Source of the DNA: Agrocybe praecox
Taxonomy: Eukaryota > Basidiomycota > Agaricomycetes > Agaricales > Agrocybaceae
Reading direction: 5' to 3'
Length of the DNA stretch: 64,000 bases
Assembly: GCA_964017145.1 (NCBI GenBank)
Contig: OZ024845.1
Location: forward strand, 558,001-622,000
Both the position numbers and the translations under genes were made by a program. The first letter of the stretch is position 1. The number at the start of each line of letters is the position of its first letter. The notes under the pieces are model-generated. The model was given only the letters and a program-made list of their open reading frames with translations. It did no database searches and had not been told where the DNA came from. Positions 10,101 through 18,430 of the stretch are shown here, in pieces.

Positions 10101-11499
10101 GAGAGCAAGGCCAAGGATAGAATGTGTTACACAGGAGGAAACAAGGACACTGGCATACGAAATCCATCGGAACAATGGACACTTCCATCGCGACAACATC
10201 AAGGCAATACTGATGGATACGATCACCAGTCCACACCTCGACAAGTCCATCACGGAAGCCATCATGAACTGCGGGAAATGTAAAAGCTTCGGTTCGACGC
10301 ACCTTCATTCCCTTCTCGAACCAATCACAAGGCGACACCCCTTTGAACTCATGGTCGCCGATACACTGTCAATGCCTAAAGGAAAAGGCGGCTTTGTTAA
10401 ACTATCAATGTGGATGGATCTGTACTCACAACGTCTGTGGGTAACAAAACTCAAGTCAGCAGCTACAGGTAAATCATCCAAGAAGAGTTACGGCGACATA
10501 TGTGACATGTTTACACCCTCCGAAACACTCATGGTCGATGGCGGTCCAGAATTTGACAATCGAGAGCTGCGTGAAGAATGTGAGAAGCGAGGAACAACGC
10601 TACAGATATGCCCAGCATACTCACCATGGGTCAACGGCCTCCTTGAAGGCATGAACAAAATCCTACTGGATCGTTTGAAACGTATGTGTGCTCCAGATTT
10701 AGGTGAGGACGAATACAATGCCATGGACATCCCGGCAAATTGGCCAGACCACCTAGATGCTGCAATAAGGTACATCAATAACCGAATCCTGCCAAATCTG
10801 AAATACTCGCCGAACGAATTAATCCTGGGTCTTGTTATTAACACAAAACCGACACCACTAGCCGAAATCATATCTGAACCCACGCTCGACGAAGTGGAGG
10901 TGCAGCTCGCCTATGTAAACCAGCAACGATTTGACGGCTATGCGCAAATGGTGGACCACAGCCTCCGTCGTAAGGCTGCATTCGATAAGAAAGTCCTTGC
11001 CAGCCCACCGCGGGAAGTCACGTTCAAAGCAGGCGACCTAGTGCAAGTGTACAGGAGCGACTTAGATTACACATTTACAACAGACAGGAAGCTCTTACCG
11101 AAATTCTCTGCCCCGAGACGTGTCGTCAGCCGCAACCAAAATTCCTACAAACTTCAAACATTGGAAGGTCTGCCTATTGGGGGCAACTTCAGTTCCCGGC
11201 GGCTGCGGCAGTTTATTCCCCGTGCCGGCACGGAGCTTGAGAGTACACAGAAAGCAATTGAAGAGGAGTGGCGCCAGAGAGAGGGACACGCAGATAGAGT
11301 AGCAAGAGATGAGGAAGGAAGTGACATAGATGGTCAGCAAGAGGGCAAAGATAAGGAATCTAGCCCGGAAAACTCACAGGATGAGAACCAAGTTAGTGTG
11401 GACTCGGAGGTTGAAGAGGACGTATGGTACGATGCCCAGGAAGATCACGAAGATGGTAGTACACCTGAGGAAAGGACTGCTAGAGGAAGGGACTGCTAG
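7120..11499 (+). CDS. pol: Pol polyprotein of the gypsy element (made as Gag-Pol)
   Basis: This frame is -1 to gag, open from 7084 to 11499, about 1459 aa after the slip. Domains in order: aspartic protease with DDGAMVNAID in place of the usual D-S/T-G-A (about 7475-7505); reverse transcriptase with CQDFAELNK, RMPFGLTGAP and the catalytic FVDDG (near 8926); an approximately 50-aa insertion in the RT fingers before the CQDF block; RNase H (TDGCKYGF near 9430, ETDCQALRD near 9650); integrase with an H-H-C-C zinc finger ending CGKC (near 10275) and a D-D-E core (VADTLS, VDGGPEF, NGLLEGMNK); and a GPY/F-like C-terminal module (about 11095-11200). No chromodomain was seen. The acidic C-terminus is low complexity. 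Proteolysis should release the enzymes. Confidence 0.93.
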   Translation, partial: WGRVVDVKLHASSATQEQQKRCVDVPRQAEPLLGNSNRPANKQYHSRKGEGNMAAVNNIIPDTRTMYFVSDNKQFFVSDLYNVGSIREGDGRKKESVPFVHDMELAGPKGENVRFRAVFDDGAMVNAIDDQMFELSKTRLSDLEPSQMVLRMADGRLVPSRGIWHGKVTIKGTTFEGGFEVFGSNKAWAVLVGKPLLKTMKAVHDYGNDTISIPNSENTHITLQNQFSKRSGIAGHLLANLMIDIKQRTNFLGDLRSPSREVLPVIHESSDEQIIDKPLPSNNPSPEISSQAPEENWRNIWILDKAAGNSSDHPGFAQPDVSKAFEPTLLTRKTEPYNPARVATILGEVTIGEDLSPEQKIVVQNLIAEYADCFALSMSEVTPVQGAAHRLDIPRDTVFRTKVNQRPQSPPQREFFNDVIDKMLAADIITPIAHQDVKCCGATTLAKKAHEGEGLTIDSLKHRVNDQCIAAGLPAAFEELPPREETAADQCHTEAQTKWRVCQDFAELNKVTKVPPMPQGDIRPKQQSLSGHRWVTVFDFANGFYACEIKPEDRPYVCFYVEGRGYFSYKRMPFGLTGAPSTFSEMTARALGDLVGTLIELFVDDGGMAGDHFDEFLANTRQLLQRTRETGLSLSASKSRFFMTEATFAGARIGPDGIKPDLTKLTAIVDWKTPADLQNLGSFLGLAGYFRTLVKGYSTMAQPLTDLVRNLELPKLKGKAAYNRAMKGYSLASLWNEQHNKAFLRLKVALTSEPVLKGPKFDGTPFVVTTDGCKYGFAGMLTQRFTTVLPNGTEKIAMHPIAFISKRTSATEEKYKPFILEFAALKYTLDKFGDTIWGYPIELETDCQALRDHLLSSTLNSTHARWRDAVLAYNIVDVRHRPGKLNLVADGLSRMFVNLPHEDGDGHEWTVSEDWEARMGLTNDVFQIETSHTESIYMALRNRFAKEKVFLEIIDSILELDHGKSLRTRKRAKHKAEGYLIEGGRLWKVGDGSVRARPRIECVTQEETRTLAYEIHRNNGHFHRDNIKAILMDTITSPHLDKSITEAIMNCGKCKSFGSTHLHSLLEPITRRHPFELMVADTLSMPKGKGGFVKLSMWMDLYSQRLWVTKLKSAATGKSSKKSYGDICDMFTPSETLMVDGGPEFDNRELREECEKRGTTLQICPAYSPWVNGLLEGMNKILLDRLKRMCAPDLGEDEYNAMDIPANWPDHLDAAIRYINNRILPNLKYSPNELILGLVINTKPTPLAEIISEPTLDEVEVQLAYVNQQRFDGYAQMVDHSLRRKAAFDKKVLASPPREVTFKAGDLVQVYRSDLDYTFTTDRKLLPKFSAPRRVVSRNQNSYKLQTLEGLPIGGNFSSRRLRQFIPRAGTELESTQKAIEEEWRQREGHADRVARDEEGSDIDGQQEGKDKESSPENSQDENQVSVDSEVEEDVWYDAQEDHEDGSTPEERTARGRDC

Positions 11500-11507
11500 A
11501 GGGGTAT

Positions 11508-11543
11508 GCAACGAGGGCGTTGCTAAGTAAAAGGGGGGGCACA
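11508..11543 (+). promoter_or_regulatory. 3' hairpin and polypurine tract of the gypsy element
   Basis: The hairpin GCAACG-AGGG-CGTTGC (11508-11523) is followed by AAAAGGGGGGG (11529-11539), four bases before the 3' LTR. The purine tract is the expected plus-strand primer. The hairpin is kept exactly in the non-autonomous element at 44-29. Confidence 0.7.
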
Positions 11544-11716
11544 TGTGGCAGTGCAACCTGCCACGCGGTACTGGATTAGATAGCATTACGGATTAGATAC
11601 AGATTAGGGACTAGTTGCGGTAATCGCCGGTGACGGTCAGCAGTGCATGCTGGTCACCAATAATAGAACACCTTCTGACGAGACTTCCACTGTGCGAGCC
11701 AGATTGGACTGCTCCA
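11544..11716 (+). repeat. 3' LTR of the gypsy element
   Basis: 173 bp, one substitution from the 5' LTR; followed by target duplication CCGT at 11717-11720. Confidence 0.93.
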
Positions 11717-11720
11717 CCGT

Positions 11721-11745
11721 GGATGAGCGCCGCCTCAACTCCTAG
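11721..11745 (+). pseudogene. Displaced 3' end of the interrupted host gene
   Basis: Continues the host frame across the insertion (...VQP, CCGT, then DERRLNS and TAG 11743-11745). See the entry at 4588. Confidence 0.55.
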
Positions 11746-12090
11746 ACGATAGATAACGTAATATACAGGAGTAGCGATAGATAAATTTAGACTATTAGCA
11801 TACTCCTATATACTTCTAACCACCTCCTAGCTCTGGAGGGTTGGATTTTGTGAAAAACTCAAGAATTGTGCTTCTTTGCTCATCAGCATGTCTTTCGATG
11901 GCCCCGAACATTCTGTACAAAGCTAAACCTGGGTTGTCATTGTGGATGAATGACATCCGTCGGAAAAGTTTTATATCCTTAGTGGACGGTATAGCCACTG
12001 TTGTCGCTCTAGGCCTATAATTGTGTGAGGAGTACTTGAGATGTAGCCACAAATTTGCCCACCCTTCAATTTCTTGACAGATATTCTTTG
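11746..12090 (-). other. Conserved block downstream of ubiquitin-like-domain gene copy A
   Basis: On the minus strand, an open stretch encodes KDIKLFRRMS (near 11975 to 11946). The same peptide recurs after all other copies (near 55550, 61595 and 63320), though the predicted stop comes earlier. It could be an old final exon or a conserved 3' UTR. The outer part, next to the gypsy junction, shows nothing. Confidence 0.4.
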
Positions 12091-13150
12091 TTACCAGTGT
12101 CGGCATGTTGAATTGAACCTGAACATTGCAATAACGACTAGTAATGCAGAATTAATGTCAAAATAAGAGATTAGGTGGATTGATTATGGAATCAAATCGT
12201 CGGCTTACCATTTCTTCCATGACCCATCAACCTCAAAGTCTAACGAGTCACAGCGAGGGCAGCGACCTTCCTCCGAGTGCCTGACAATGATGCTGATTTC
12301 GAATTTCGTCGCTGTTGTCTTTGTAAATTCATCTTGGAAACGAACCCGACTCAAAACCTTGCTGTCTTCGGCCCTCAGAATCTCATAGTCGCCTTGTTGA
12401 ATGTAAGAACTTCCTGCACGATTTTTGGAATAGCCTTGGATGATGTGATCAAAGGACTGTAAAATAAGTATATGCGAGGGGTATATATACGGGCTTTTGG
12501 AATAATTTACCTCCCAGGAAGTGCAGAACATGACCGAAACAGGAATCGGGACTCCACAAGGATCCAAAACGCTGATTACCCTCTCTTGAACCATCTTCAG
12601 AGATGTTGACTGATTCGATCGATCAGAGAGGTACTCAATGTATCCTGTGCTCGTGTGCTTGCTGTTTATGAACCCGAGCCTAGGGTGATTCATCAGGCCA
12701 TCAATTCATATTATGTGAAGGAATTAGGACGTACGCAATCGAATGAAGTATATGTGAATTAAGATGGTTCCGAATATCCGAGAGTCGTTTACTTAGTTTG
12801 TCCGCTTCAGCGGTAGCTATCCATATAACATGCCTCAGTATATTGAACCAGCTATCTGAGTTTACCAGCTCCACGTCTGCGTAGAACTTGGCCAATTCTA
12901 CGTGGAATTGAGCCACCTGTGGGATAATAGTGCGACTTAATGTGTGTCCCAACGGGGTGTGCTTATGCTCCTTCAAAAGGCTCTTTGTCAAGTCGAGAAT
13001 CGGATATATGGCGCGCAGCTCAAAAAGGAGTGTAGCATACTGCTCTGAGACACTTTTGTTGTCTCGGATCGCTTGTGCAATTTTGATGATGAGCTCTAGA
13101 GTGGTGAGGATGTCGCCAAAGGAGCCTGCTGTAAATGCGACGACAGACAT
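12091..13150 (-). CDS. Fungal ubiquitin-like-domain protein, copy A (4 exons, 286 aa)
   Basis: Exons 13150-12735, 12679-12511, 12456-12209 and 12118-12091; introns of 55, 54 and 90 nt with GT-AG ends, phases consistent, TAA at the end. The start is ATG 13150 (MSVVAFTAGSFGDI). Residues 1-140 are all-helical, like the N-terminal domain of fungal STAND-associated proteins. Residues about 145-270 match a mushroom ubiquitin-like domain (VISVLDPCGVPIPVS, SWE/SFDHII, SYIQQGDYEILR), ending CPRCD as half of a zinc ribbon. Such domains sit in fungal signalling or incompatibility-type proteins, but the role here is unknown. Copies at 55644, 61555 and 63436 show it is a dispersed family. Family name is from recall. 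Confidence 0.75.
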
Positions 13151-14400
13151 GGGGAGCAATGATGGTGGATGGGAAAGTGATTGGGAAAGGGTGGAGCTTC
13201 TAGCTTGGCACGTCTATATACTACTGACGCCTCCCCAGTATAGATGTGTACTCGGGCACTGCCAGTCTGTGCCATGCAATTATATTTACCGTATGATATA
13301 GTAAACCCCTTACCATCTGCAACGCCAACATTCATTGGATGAGTTCTTGCTATAAACACTCTCAATGGCCTTTAGGATACAATTAGAACTATATTCAAAC
13401 TGTGTATATTTAGCGTTCTATAAATTATACATCGATTCACTTTCTGAGACTTTCCCTATGCATACTATAGCGGTACTATAGTGTAAGCAACCTACCCAGC
13501 GTCAGGAAGCCTGTCATGGTAATCCCGTCCAAGGAGCGTCAAAGAAGCATATTTTTGTGTGCTCACACGCATCTTAGTTACTGTAAACCAGCTTTCTACC
13601 CCGAGCATCGAAGGAGGAGCAACATGCGCGGTACCGATGGGATAAGTGAATCGTGGGAATGTTCTGAATGGCTTTATGTCCTGTATATCTCTATGACCAT
13701 ACAGGTTTGAATGAGAGGAATATTTGGCGTTGAAGTAATGCATGAAGCTTTAACGTACGTGCATTGCCAAAATTGTATTATAAACTCGGTTTTTCGAGCC
13801 AGTCATTCTCTCAGATTCATCAATGTTCGTTTATCAAACTAATTTCGAGTCACTGTTCGATGTGGTTCCATGACTTATTGGAAACAATCACTCTCATGCG
13901 TATTATGGAACCATTTTATGAGCACAGGACCAGGTATTACAGGAGAGACACCACCTTAGGCATTCGAAAGAGTATTTCTCAAATTGCGTGCACGGTGTTG
14001 GTAAGTTTACCGTGATGCTATTTTTTAGCTAAGTGGCTCCTCGCGCAAGCGGGCGGAACAGGCAGAGTAAATGTGTAACTTGTAAATACTATGTATCTAT
14101 GCTTCATATAGCTAGGATATACTCGTGAACGGGGTGCGGTGGTGTCCAGTGCGCAGACACGGATGGATAGATATTGAATTTCCCCCCAAATTCCCGGAAT
14201 GCCTTAAATTCATCGGGAGGGCTAAGTCTGCAGACTGAACGCATGAATATGCTTTAGAAGACTTTTCTATAGAAAACTACACATTCACTTGGGCGTCTTA
14301 CGAGTCTTAGTGAACTTTTGATCACTTGAAAGCTAACTCAGGACAATTAGCATCTGGGATGACTTGTTAAACCTTTCTTACCAATTAACCGACAATGCCG
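13151..14400. other. Promoter of copy A and intergenic sequence
   Basis: 13240-13320 holds the block (TCGGGCACTGCCAGT ... TATAGTAAA) that is tandemly doubled before copy B. Beyond it there are only short ORFs without family or splice support. Confidence 0.35.
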
Positions 14401-14407
14401 CGTTAAG

Positions 14408-14495
14408 GATCTAGTAGTATGATACCTTGTTAGGGCGCTTACTTCATAGCATTCCCATTTTGAGGTGGTCCTGGGTTCAATTCCCAGTCAGGCCC
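14408..14495 (+). tRNA. tRNA-like sequence, probably a degenerate pseudogene
   Basis: A good 3' half is present: B-box GGTTCAATTCC (14474-14484) in a perfect 5-bp T-arm CTGGG/CCCAG, then an acceptor-like TCAGGCCC. An anticodon-stem-like pair ACTTCA (14441-14446)/TGAGGT (14461-14466) encloses 14 nt. The 5' half is poor: about 4 of 7 acceptor pairs with GGATCTA at 14408 and no clear A-box. A functional intron-containing tRNA is possible but less likely. Confidence 0.3.
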
Positions 14496-14739
14496 GTTAG
14501 TATTTTTCTTCTTTTGGCTGATTAATTAAATATTTACGAATACGGCTTCGGTGTTCGGTGCACGTAAAGTTGGGGTGTCAGGACAAGGTCTCAAAAGGTA
14601 CGTTTATAACGCAACGTGCTCGTTAATATGACTGTTTCGGTCCACCGTCTTTTTCGGTATGGTATCGTTCCTGCATGAGTTTCGTACAGTCTCGCAACCA
14701 TCATTCTATTCAACGAGAATTGAATGATGCAAACAGTTA

Positions 14740-15255
14740 AGAGTGTACAATGCGTAGATTTGCTTGTACTTGTACCACACTTTGCCGAATGGATGTCAGT
14801 GGCTTGAGATGATACTGCAGAGGCTGTATATTCGTAAACATATTCATTGTTACCCTGGTATCTGAGCACCAAGGTACTAACGATTCATCCTCGTGCTTGG
14901 TAGGAAGAACGACGAACAAAGACCTCAACATGTTATCGCCGCGTGGAGTATCGACATGGGCCTTGAAGAAAGGTCTACGTCCGGACATGGAGAAAGTAAG
15001 GGTGGCATTGACAGAACTGATATATAAACATACCGTATACATTGAGCTTGTAAAAATAGACCTTACCCGACGTCGTAGGAGAGAAATTGATAGCAAAGTT
15101 GGCCGGGACCAGTTTTCCTACTTTGCGATACGGTTCGTCGAGTAAGTCGTGTTAGACAAAACCAAATGTAGCTGGCTCACACGCGTTACAAAGCTGTAAG
15201 AGCTTTTCGTCAGTAGAGTCTGACGTAAAGTCAATGATTCTGTTAGGGAAAGCGT
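14740..15255 (-). pseudogene. 2OG-Fe(II) oxygenase N-terminal fragment with internal stop
   Basis: On the minus strand the text NACEPATFG ... LLDEPYRKVGKL ... INFSPTTSG, then YKLNVYG, then FFKAHVDTPRGDNM and SLFVVLPTKHED matches mushroom Fe2OG-dioxygenase-type proteins; HVD carries the first two iron ligands (H-x-D). A TAA interrupts the first block right after CEPATFGFV. Splice sites around the second block are plausible. The distal His and Arg ligand region is absent. The shorter relic at 52401-52628 is its paralogue in the duplicated segment. Confidence 0.6.
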
Positions 15256-16388
15256 TGATCTATTCATATTAGATTGCCAGGTTCGGTTCGGTTCCAAGTC
15301 GTGGTCACTGATCGCAGGGCCCCGGTGACCGGCGGCAGTTATGCAATGGGAAGCTAGATGGACGACGAAGAAGCGGGATATTCATTTGCATTTTCATATA
15401 CGCCTCGACCGTACATGCATACTCATTACTAAACAGAGGAGGAGGAGATAGTAGCCGATAAGAAAGTGATTGCACATGATGCATGGCCATGACTCATTGT
15501 CAAGCATGTCGACAGACACAGAACAATGAATCAGTGGAGCAGTAATGATGCGATGCGTATGGCACAATCGCACAGAGGTAGTACGCTCGATCGAGGACCA
15601 TTCAAAGAGGGTATGGATGCAGGTGAGAGGTGTAACGGCCATGTAGCGGATGAGAAGGTATCTCGTGTAAGTGTAAGGCGGGCGAGACAAGTTGAGACAT
15701 GATAGCAAGACAGGAAAGGACAGCACAGAGAACAAGAATGAGAAAAAGACGCGGGAAGAAATAGCGCGACGTTGAGGGATGATCGATATTGATGGACGTC
15801 GACACGAGAAGAGGAAGGTTCGAATCATCGAAACAAAGGTCGTTGCATAATACACATCAAGTACGCCAGGAGCGTTTGGAGCCATCTAGTGCGCTGATGG
15901 CTAGACGTACCACGACATGTTTGCGGTGATTGGATTGCGAGTAGTGCGACGTGTCGTAGGTGGAGTTGTGTTGTAATGTCCAGGCCAAAAGGAAACACAA
16001 CGAACGTTCAACGCACTGCGCGCGTACTGCGCCGTCTGTCAAGGCACGTAGTCCAACTGAACTGCGTCATCGACCTCTGCATTCTCGCCTTCTAGCGTTC
16101 TCCAACGACGGCGCAGCGATGAGTAGACGAACTTGTATGACAGCAGCAGATGGAAGAAGGACGTCAAAAGGTCTCAAACCAGAATTACCAATCGCAATGT
16201 GTCATCCGTCCCTTGGCCCGGCATCCGGCAAGCGAAGTCCCGAAATGATGGGATATTATGCCGACGGATCGAGCCGCACCGAGAGCACAGTAAAAGCTTA
16301 CATAACGCTCGCGATCAACCACGTACCTTCGCGGTTGTGGGGTGCCTTATCCTTTTCCTTCTAGGCACTTATCTTCTAAGAGCTTTCT

Positions 16389-17459
16389 CACTGGATGCAG
16401 GGTTACGTGTTTTTGCTCAAAATATGTAAAAATAAAGCAAAAAACACAACAACCCGGATTTACATAATTTGACTCAAAACATTCACTTATTATGTTGTCT
16501 GAGTTTCAAAAATGTGACCCAATACTGCGCAAGAAAGTTGCATATTGAAACTCCGACAATATAATAAATGCATATTTTGAGTCAAATTATGTAAGTTCGG
16601 GTTGTTGTGTTTTTTGCTTAATTTTCACATATTTTGAGCCAAAACACGTAACCCTGCATCTAGTGTAGGGTTCCGTTAGAAATTGGCTGGGATTTTCTAA
16701 CACACGTTACTAACAGTTTAGGGTTCAAAGTATTTCTAACGTCGAGTTAATAACAGTTACTAACATATTTGAAATTCGTGTTTCTAACGTGTGAGAAAAG
16801 GAATTTTTGTCGTGTTAGTAACAAATGTGACGTTAGTAACACATCCGAGTGTGAGAAATATAGGTTTGACCCGAAATGCCTACAACCACCCCTCGAACAG
16901 TTGGTCTACCGTCAACACGCCTGCGGCGCTGCTCGTTGAGGGCTGATCCTTGTGTGTTTCGTGGATCATCTGTGGCTGGTCGGGCTCCCAGTAAGTTTGA
17001 CATAATCGGGATCTGCTCGGTAATCTAGAAATAACGGCAAGGTGGTAGGAAGATTCTTGAGGAGAAAAAGTAAGAGTCTAGCGAGTAAAGGTGTCATGTC
17101 ATTTGATGAAAGTTTCTCGGGAGAGGGATAGTCATTCATCGTAGATATTGTAGGGACTCAACAGAGAGATGGTTGCCTTGAATAAAGAACTCTCGGCTAA
17201 TTTTCTGTTGGCTAATGAAAAATCGTGGGAAATCACAAGGAAATCAAATTTAATTCATATTTCAAATGTTTTCTTATGTTCTAGGTCACTCAGCGTATCA
17301 TATATCAGCACTAATATTTTTCAATTTCTAACATTTCTAACATGTAAAATTCGCCCGAAAGGACCCACATGTTACTAACACGTTACTAACACGTTACTAA
17401 CGTCACTTTCTAACATACGTGACGAATTGATGCATTTCTAACGGAACCCTAATCTAGTG
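16389..17459. mobile_element. CACTA-like foldback MITE (split by a nested element)
   Basis: Inverted arms of about 90 bp (16389-16482 and about 16572-16665) begin CACTGGATGCAGGGTTACG and, inverted, CACTAGATGCAGGGTTACG. The element is flanked by TCT at 16386-16388 and TCT at 17460-17462. Termini starting CACTA/G with a 3-bp target duplication fit the CACTA (EnSpm) superfamily. Without the insert it is 277 bp and non-coding. The duplicated segment at 53.7 kb lacks it, giving an empty-site comparison. Confidence 0.75.
16666..17451. mobile_element. hAT-like MITE nested in the CACTA-like MITE
   Basis: 786 bp with terminal inverted repeats TAGGGTTCCGTTAGAAAT / ATTTCTAACGGAACCCTA and an 8-bp target duplication ATCTAGTG (16658-16665 and 17452-17459). 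TAGGG ends plus an 8-bp duplication are hAT hallmarks. Subterminal regions are packed with TTACTAAC/GTTAGTAAC motifs, possibly transposase binding sites. No transposase ORF, so it depends on a partner elsewhere. Confidence 0.8.
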
Positions 17460-17583
17460 TCTGAACATAACTTCCAAGAACAGAACAAAAACGAACGTGT
17501 CAATATGACGTCGTGACGCTGCGCCGTCCTAATTGGTGTATCACTATATAAGTACCCCAAACCCCTTGGATAGCCCACCGACG

Positions 17584-18290
17584 ATGTCTTCCTCTATTGC
17601 CATCCCCTCTTCCAAAGCCACGTCGTACGCCTCGGCCGTGGCGTCCTCTAAAACGACGAGCGTGGCAATGGGCTCACCGACCTCCTCTCCTCTGTCCACC
17701 GGTGTCTATGTTCCCGTGCACAAACGACTTTCAGCGTCACCTTCCACCGCTCATCGAACGCGTGAGTCCTCTTTTCCTGCTTCCTTCTTCCAAACACGAC
17801 CTTATACACGTCCTCTTTAATAGTTCCCTCTGAAATTACACCACCACCACTCTCCCGCCCACTCACATACACCCCCTCGTTCCTCCTCTCCCTCCGCCCC
17901 ACGACCGAACGGTTCCATGAGCAAATCAAATCCCGGATTCGCGCGTCGCTCGATCCAGAGGTGGCCGATATAGTGCTTTTGGGCCGGAGGATGAAGAAGG
18001 GGTCTGCGTCTCGGAAGACGACTCAGAAGGCTGGTGGGGTTCGTCAGAGTACCGATGCCTCGTCGTCTCCTTCATTAACATCGACTTCAACGTCAACATC
18101 AACCCTGACACCACTTACCCATTCCCTCTTTTCCAACACGCGTCCCACATCCACATCCATGTCCACAAACCCAAAGTCCACTCTCTCATCAAAGAAGACC
18201 CTCGCACCACGGCGCACACGTTCCTCGTCCACGCGTACGCATCCACATGCCTCCCGTCAGATGCTCCGTCTTTCGAGGGCCGTAGCGTGA
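17584..18290 (+). CDS. Ser/Thr-rich protein with eIF4E-binding-like motif, copy 1 (2 exons, 214 aa)
   Basis: Exons 17584-17761 and 17824-18290, with a 62-nt GT-AG intron in phase 1. The paralogue at 53857 has the same structure. Order: SSKATSYASAVASS N-terminus, GVYVPVHKRLSASP near residues 48-60, then YTPSFLLSLRPT, which fits the eIF4E-binding consensus Y-x4-L-phi (YTPSFLL), a helix SRIRASLDPEV, then a long Ser/Thr/Pro tail with basic patches (KKTLAPRRTRSSS). This suggests a small, disordered translation regulator of the 4E-BP type; that is inference from one short motif. A TATATAAG box (17545-17552) and TGACGTCG (17506-17513) precede the start. Confidence 0.7.
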
Positions 18291-18430
18291 AGTATGAATT
18301 CGAGGGAGAGCTGGAGGGGTTCTGGTCCACCTGCTTCGACGGGTGTTGTCGTGTGAGAAGGGAGGAACGCAGCGTTGGGGAGGGCGTGAGGATATTTCTG
18401 TATTCCTTTCCTTCCTTCACTGTCTCCTTT

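Larger units (their letters stand above)
5295..11716 (+). mobile_element. Complete, probably recent Ty3/gypsy LTR retrotransposon
   Basis: 6422 bp, bounded by two 173-bp LTRs (5295-5467 and 11544-11716) that differ at one base by eye (C/T at 5379 versus 11648) and flanked by the 4-bp target duplication CCGT (5291-5294 and 11717-11720). It has a primer-binding site, intact gag, intact pol joined by a -1 frameshift signal, and a polypurine tract. Integrase lies after RNase H, the Ty3/gypsy order. Open frames and near-identical LTRs indicate recent insertion and possible activity. It interrupts the host gene described at 4588. Confidence 0.95.
14970..18430. repeat. Duplicated segment, copy 1
   Basis: Colinear with 52340-54650: oxygenase relic, about 1.1 kb of non-coding sequence (15290-16380 versus 52660-53740) and the Ser/Thr-rich gene. 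Copy 1 is longer because two nested MITEs occupy 16389-17459. Many substitutions and small indels show the duplication is not brand-new. Confidence 0.75.

Noticed and set aside
15394..15885. Long minus-strand ORF rich in Leu/Ser/Phe, with a counterpart at 52775-53191
   Set aside because: Composition-driven; the two copies differ by frame-breaking indels, so not conserved as protein.
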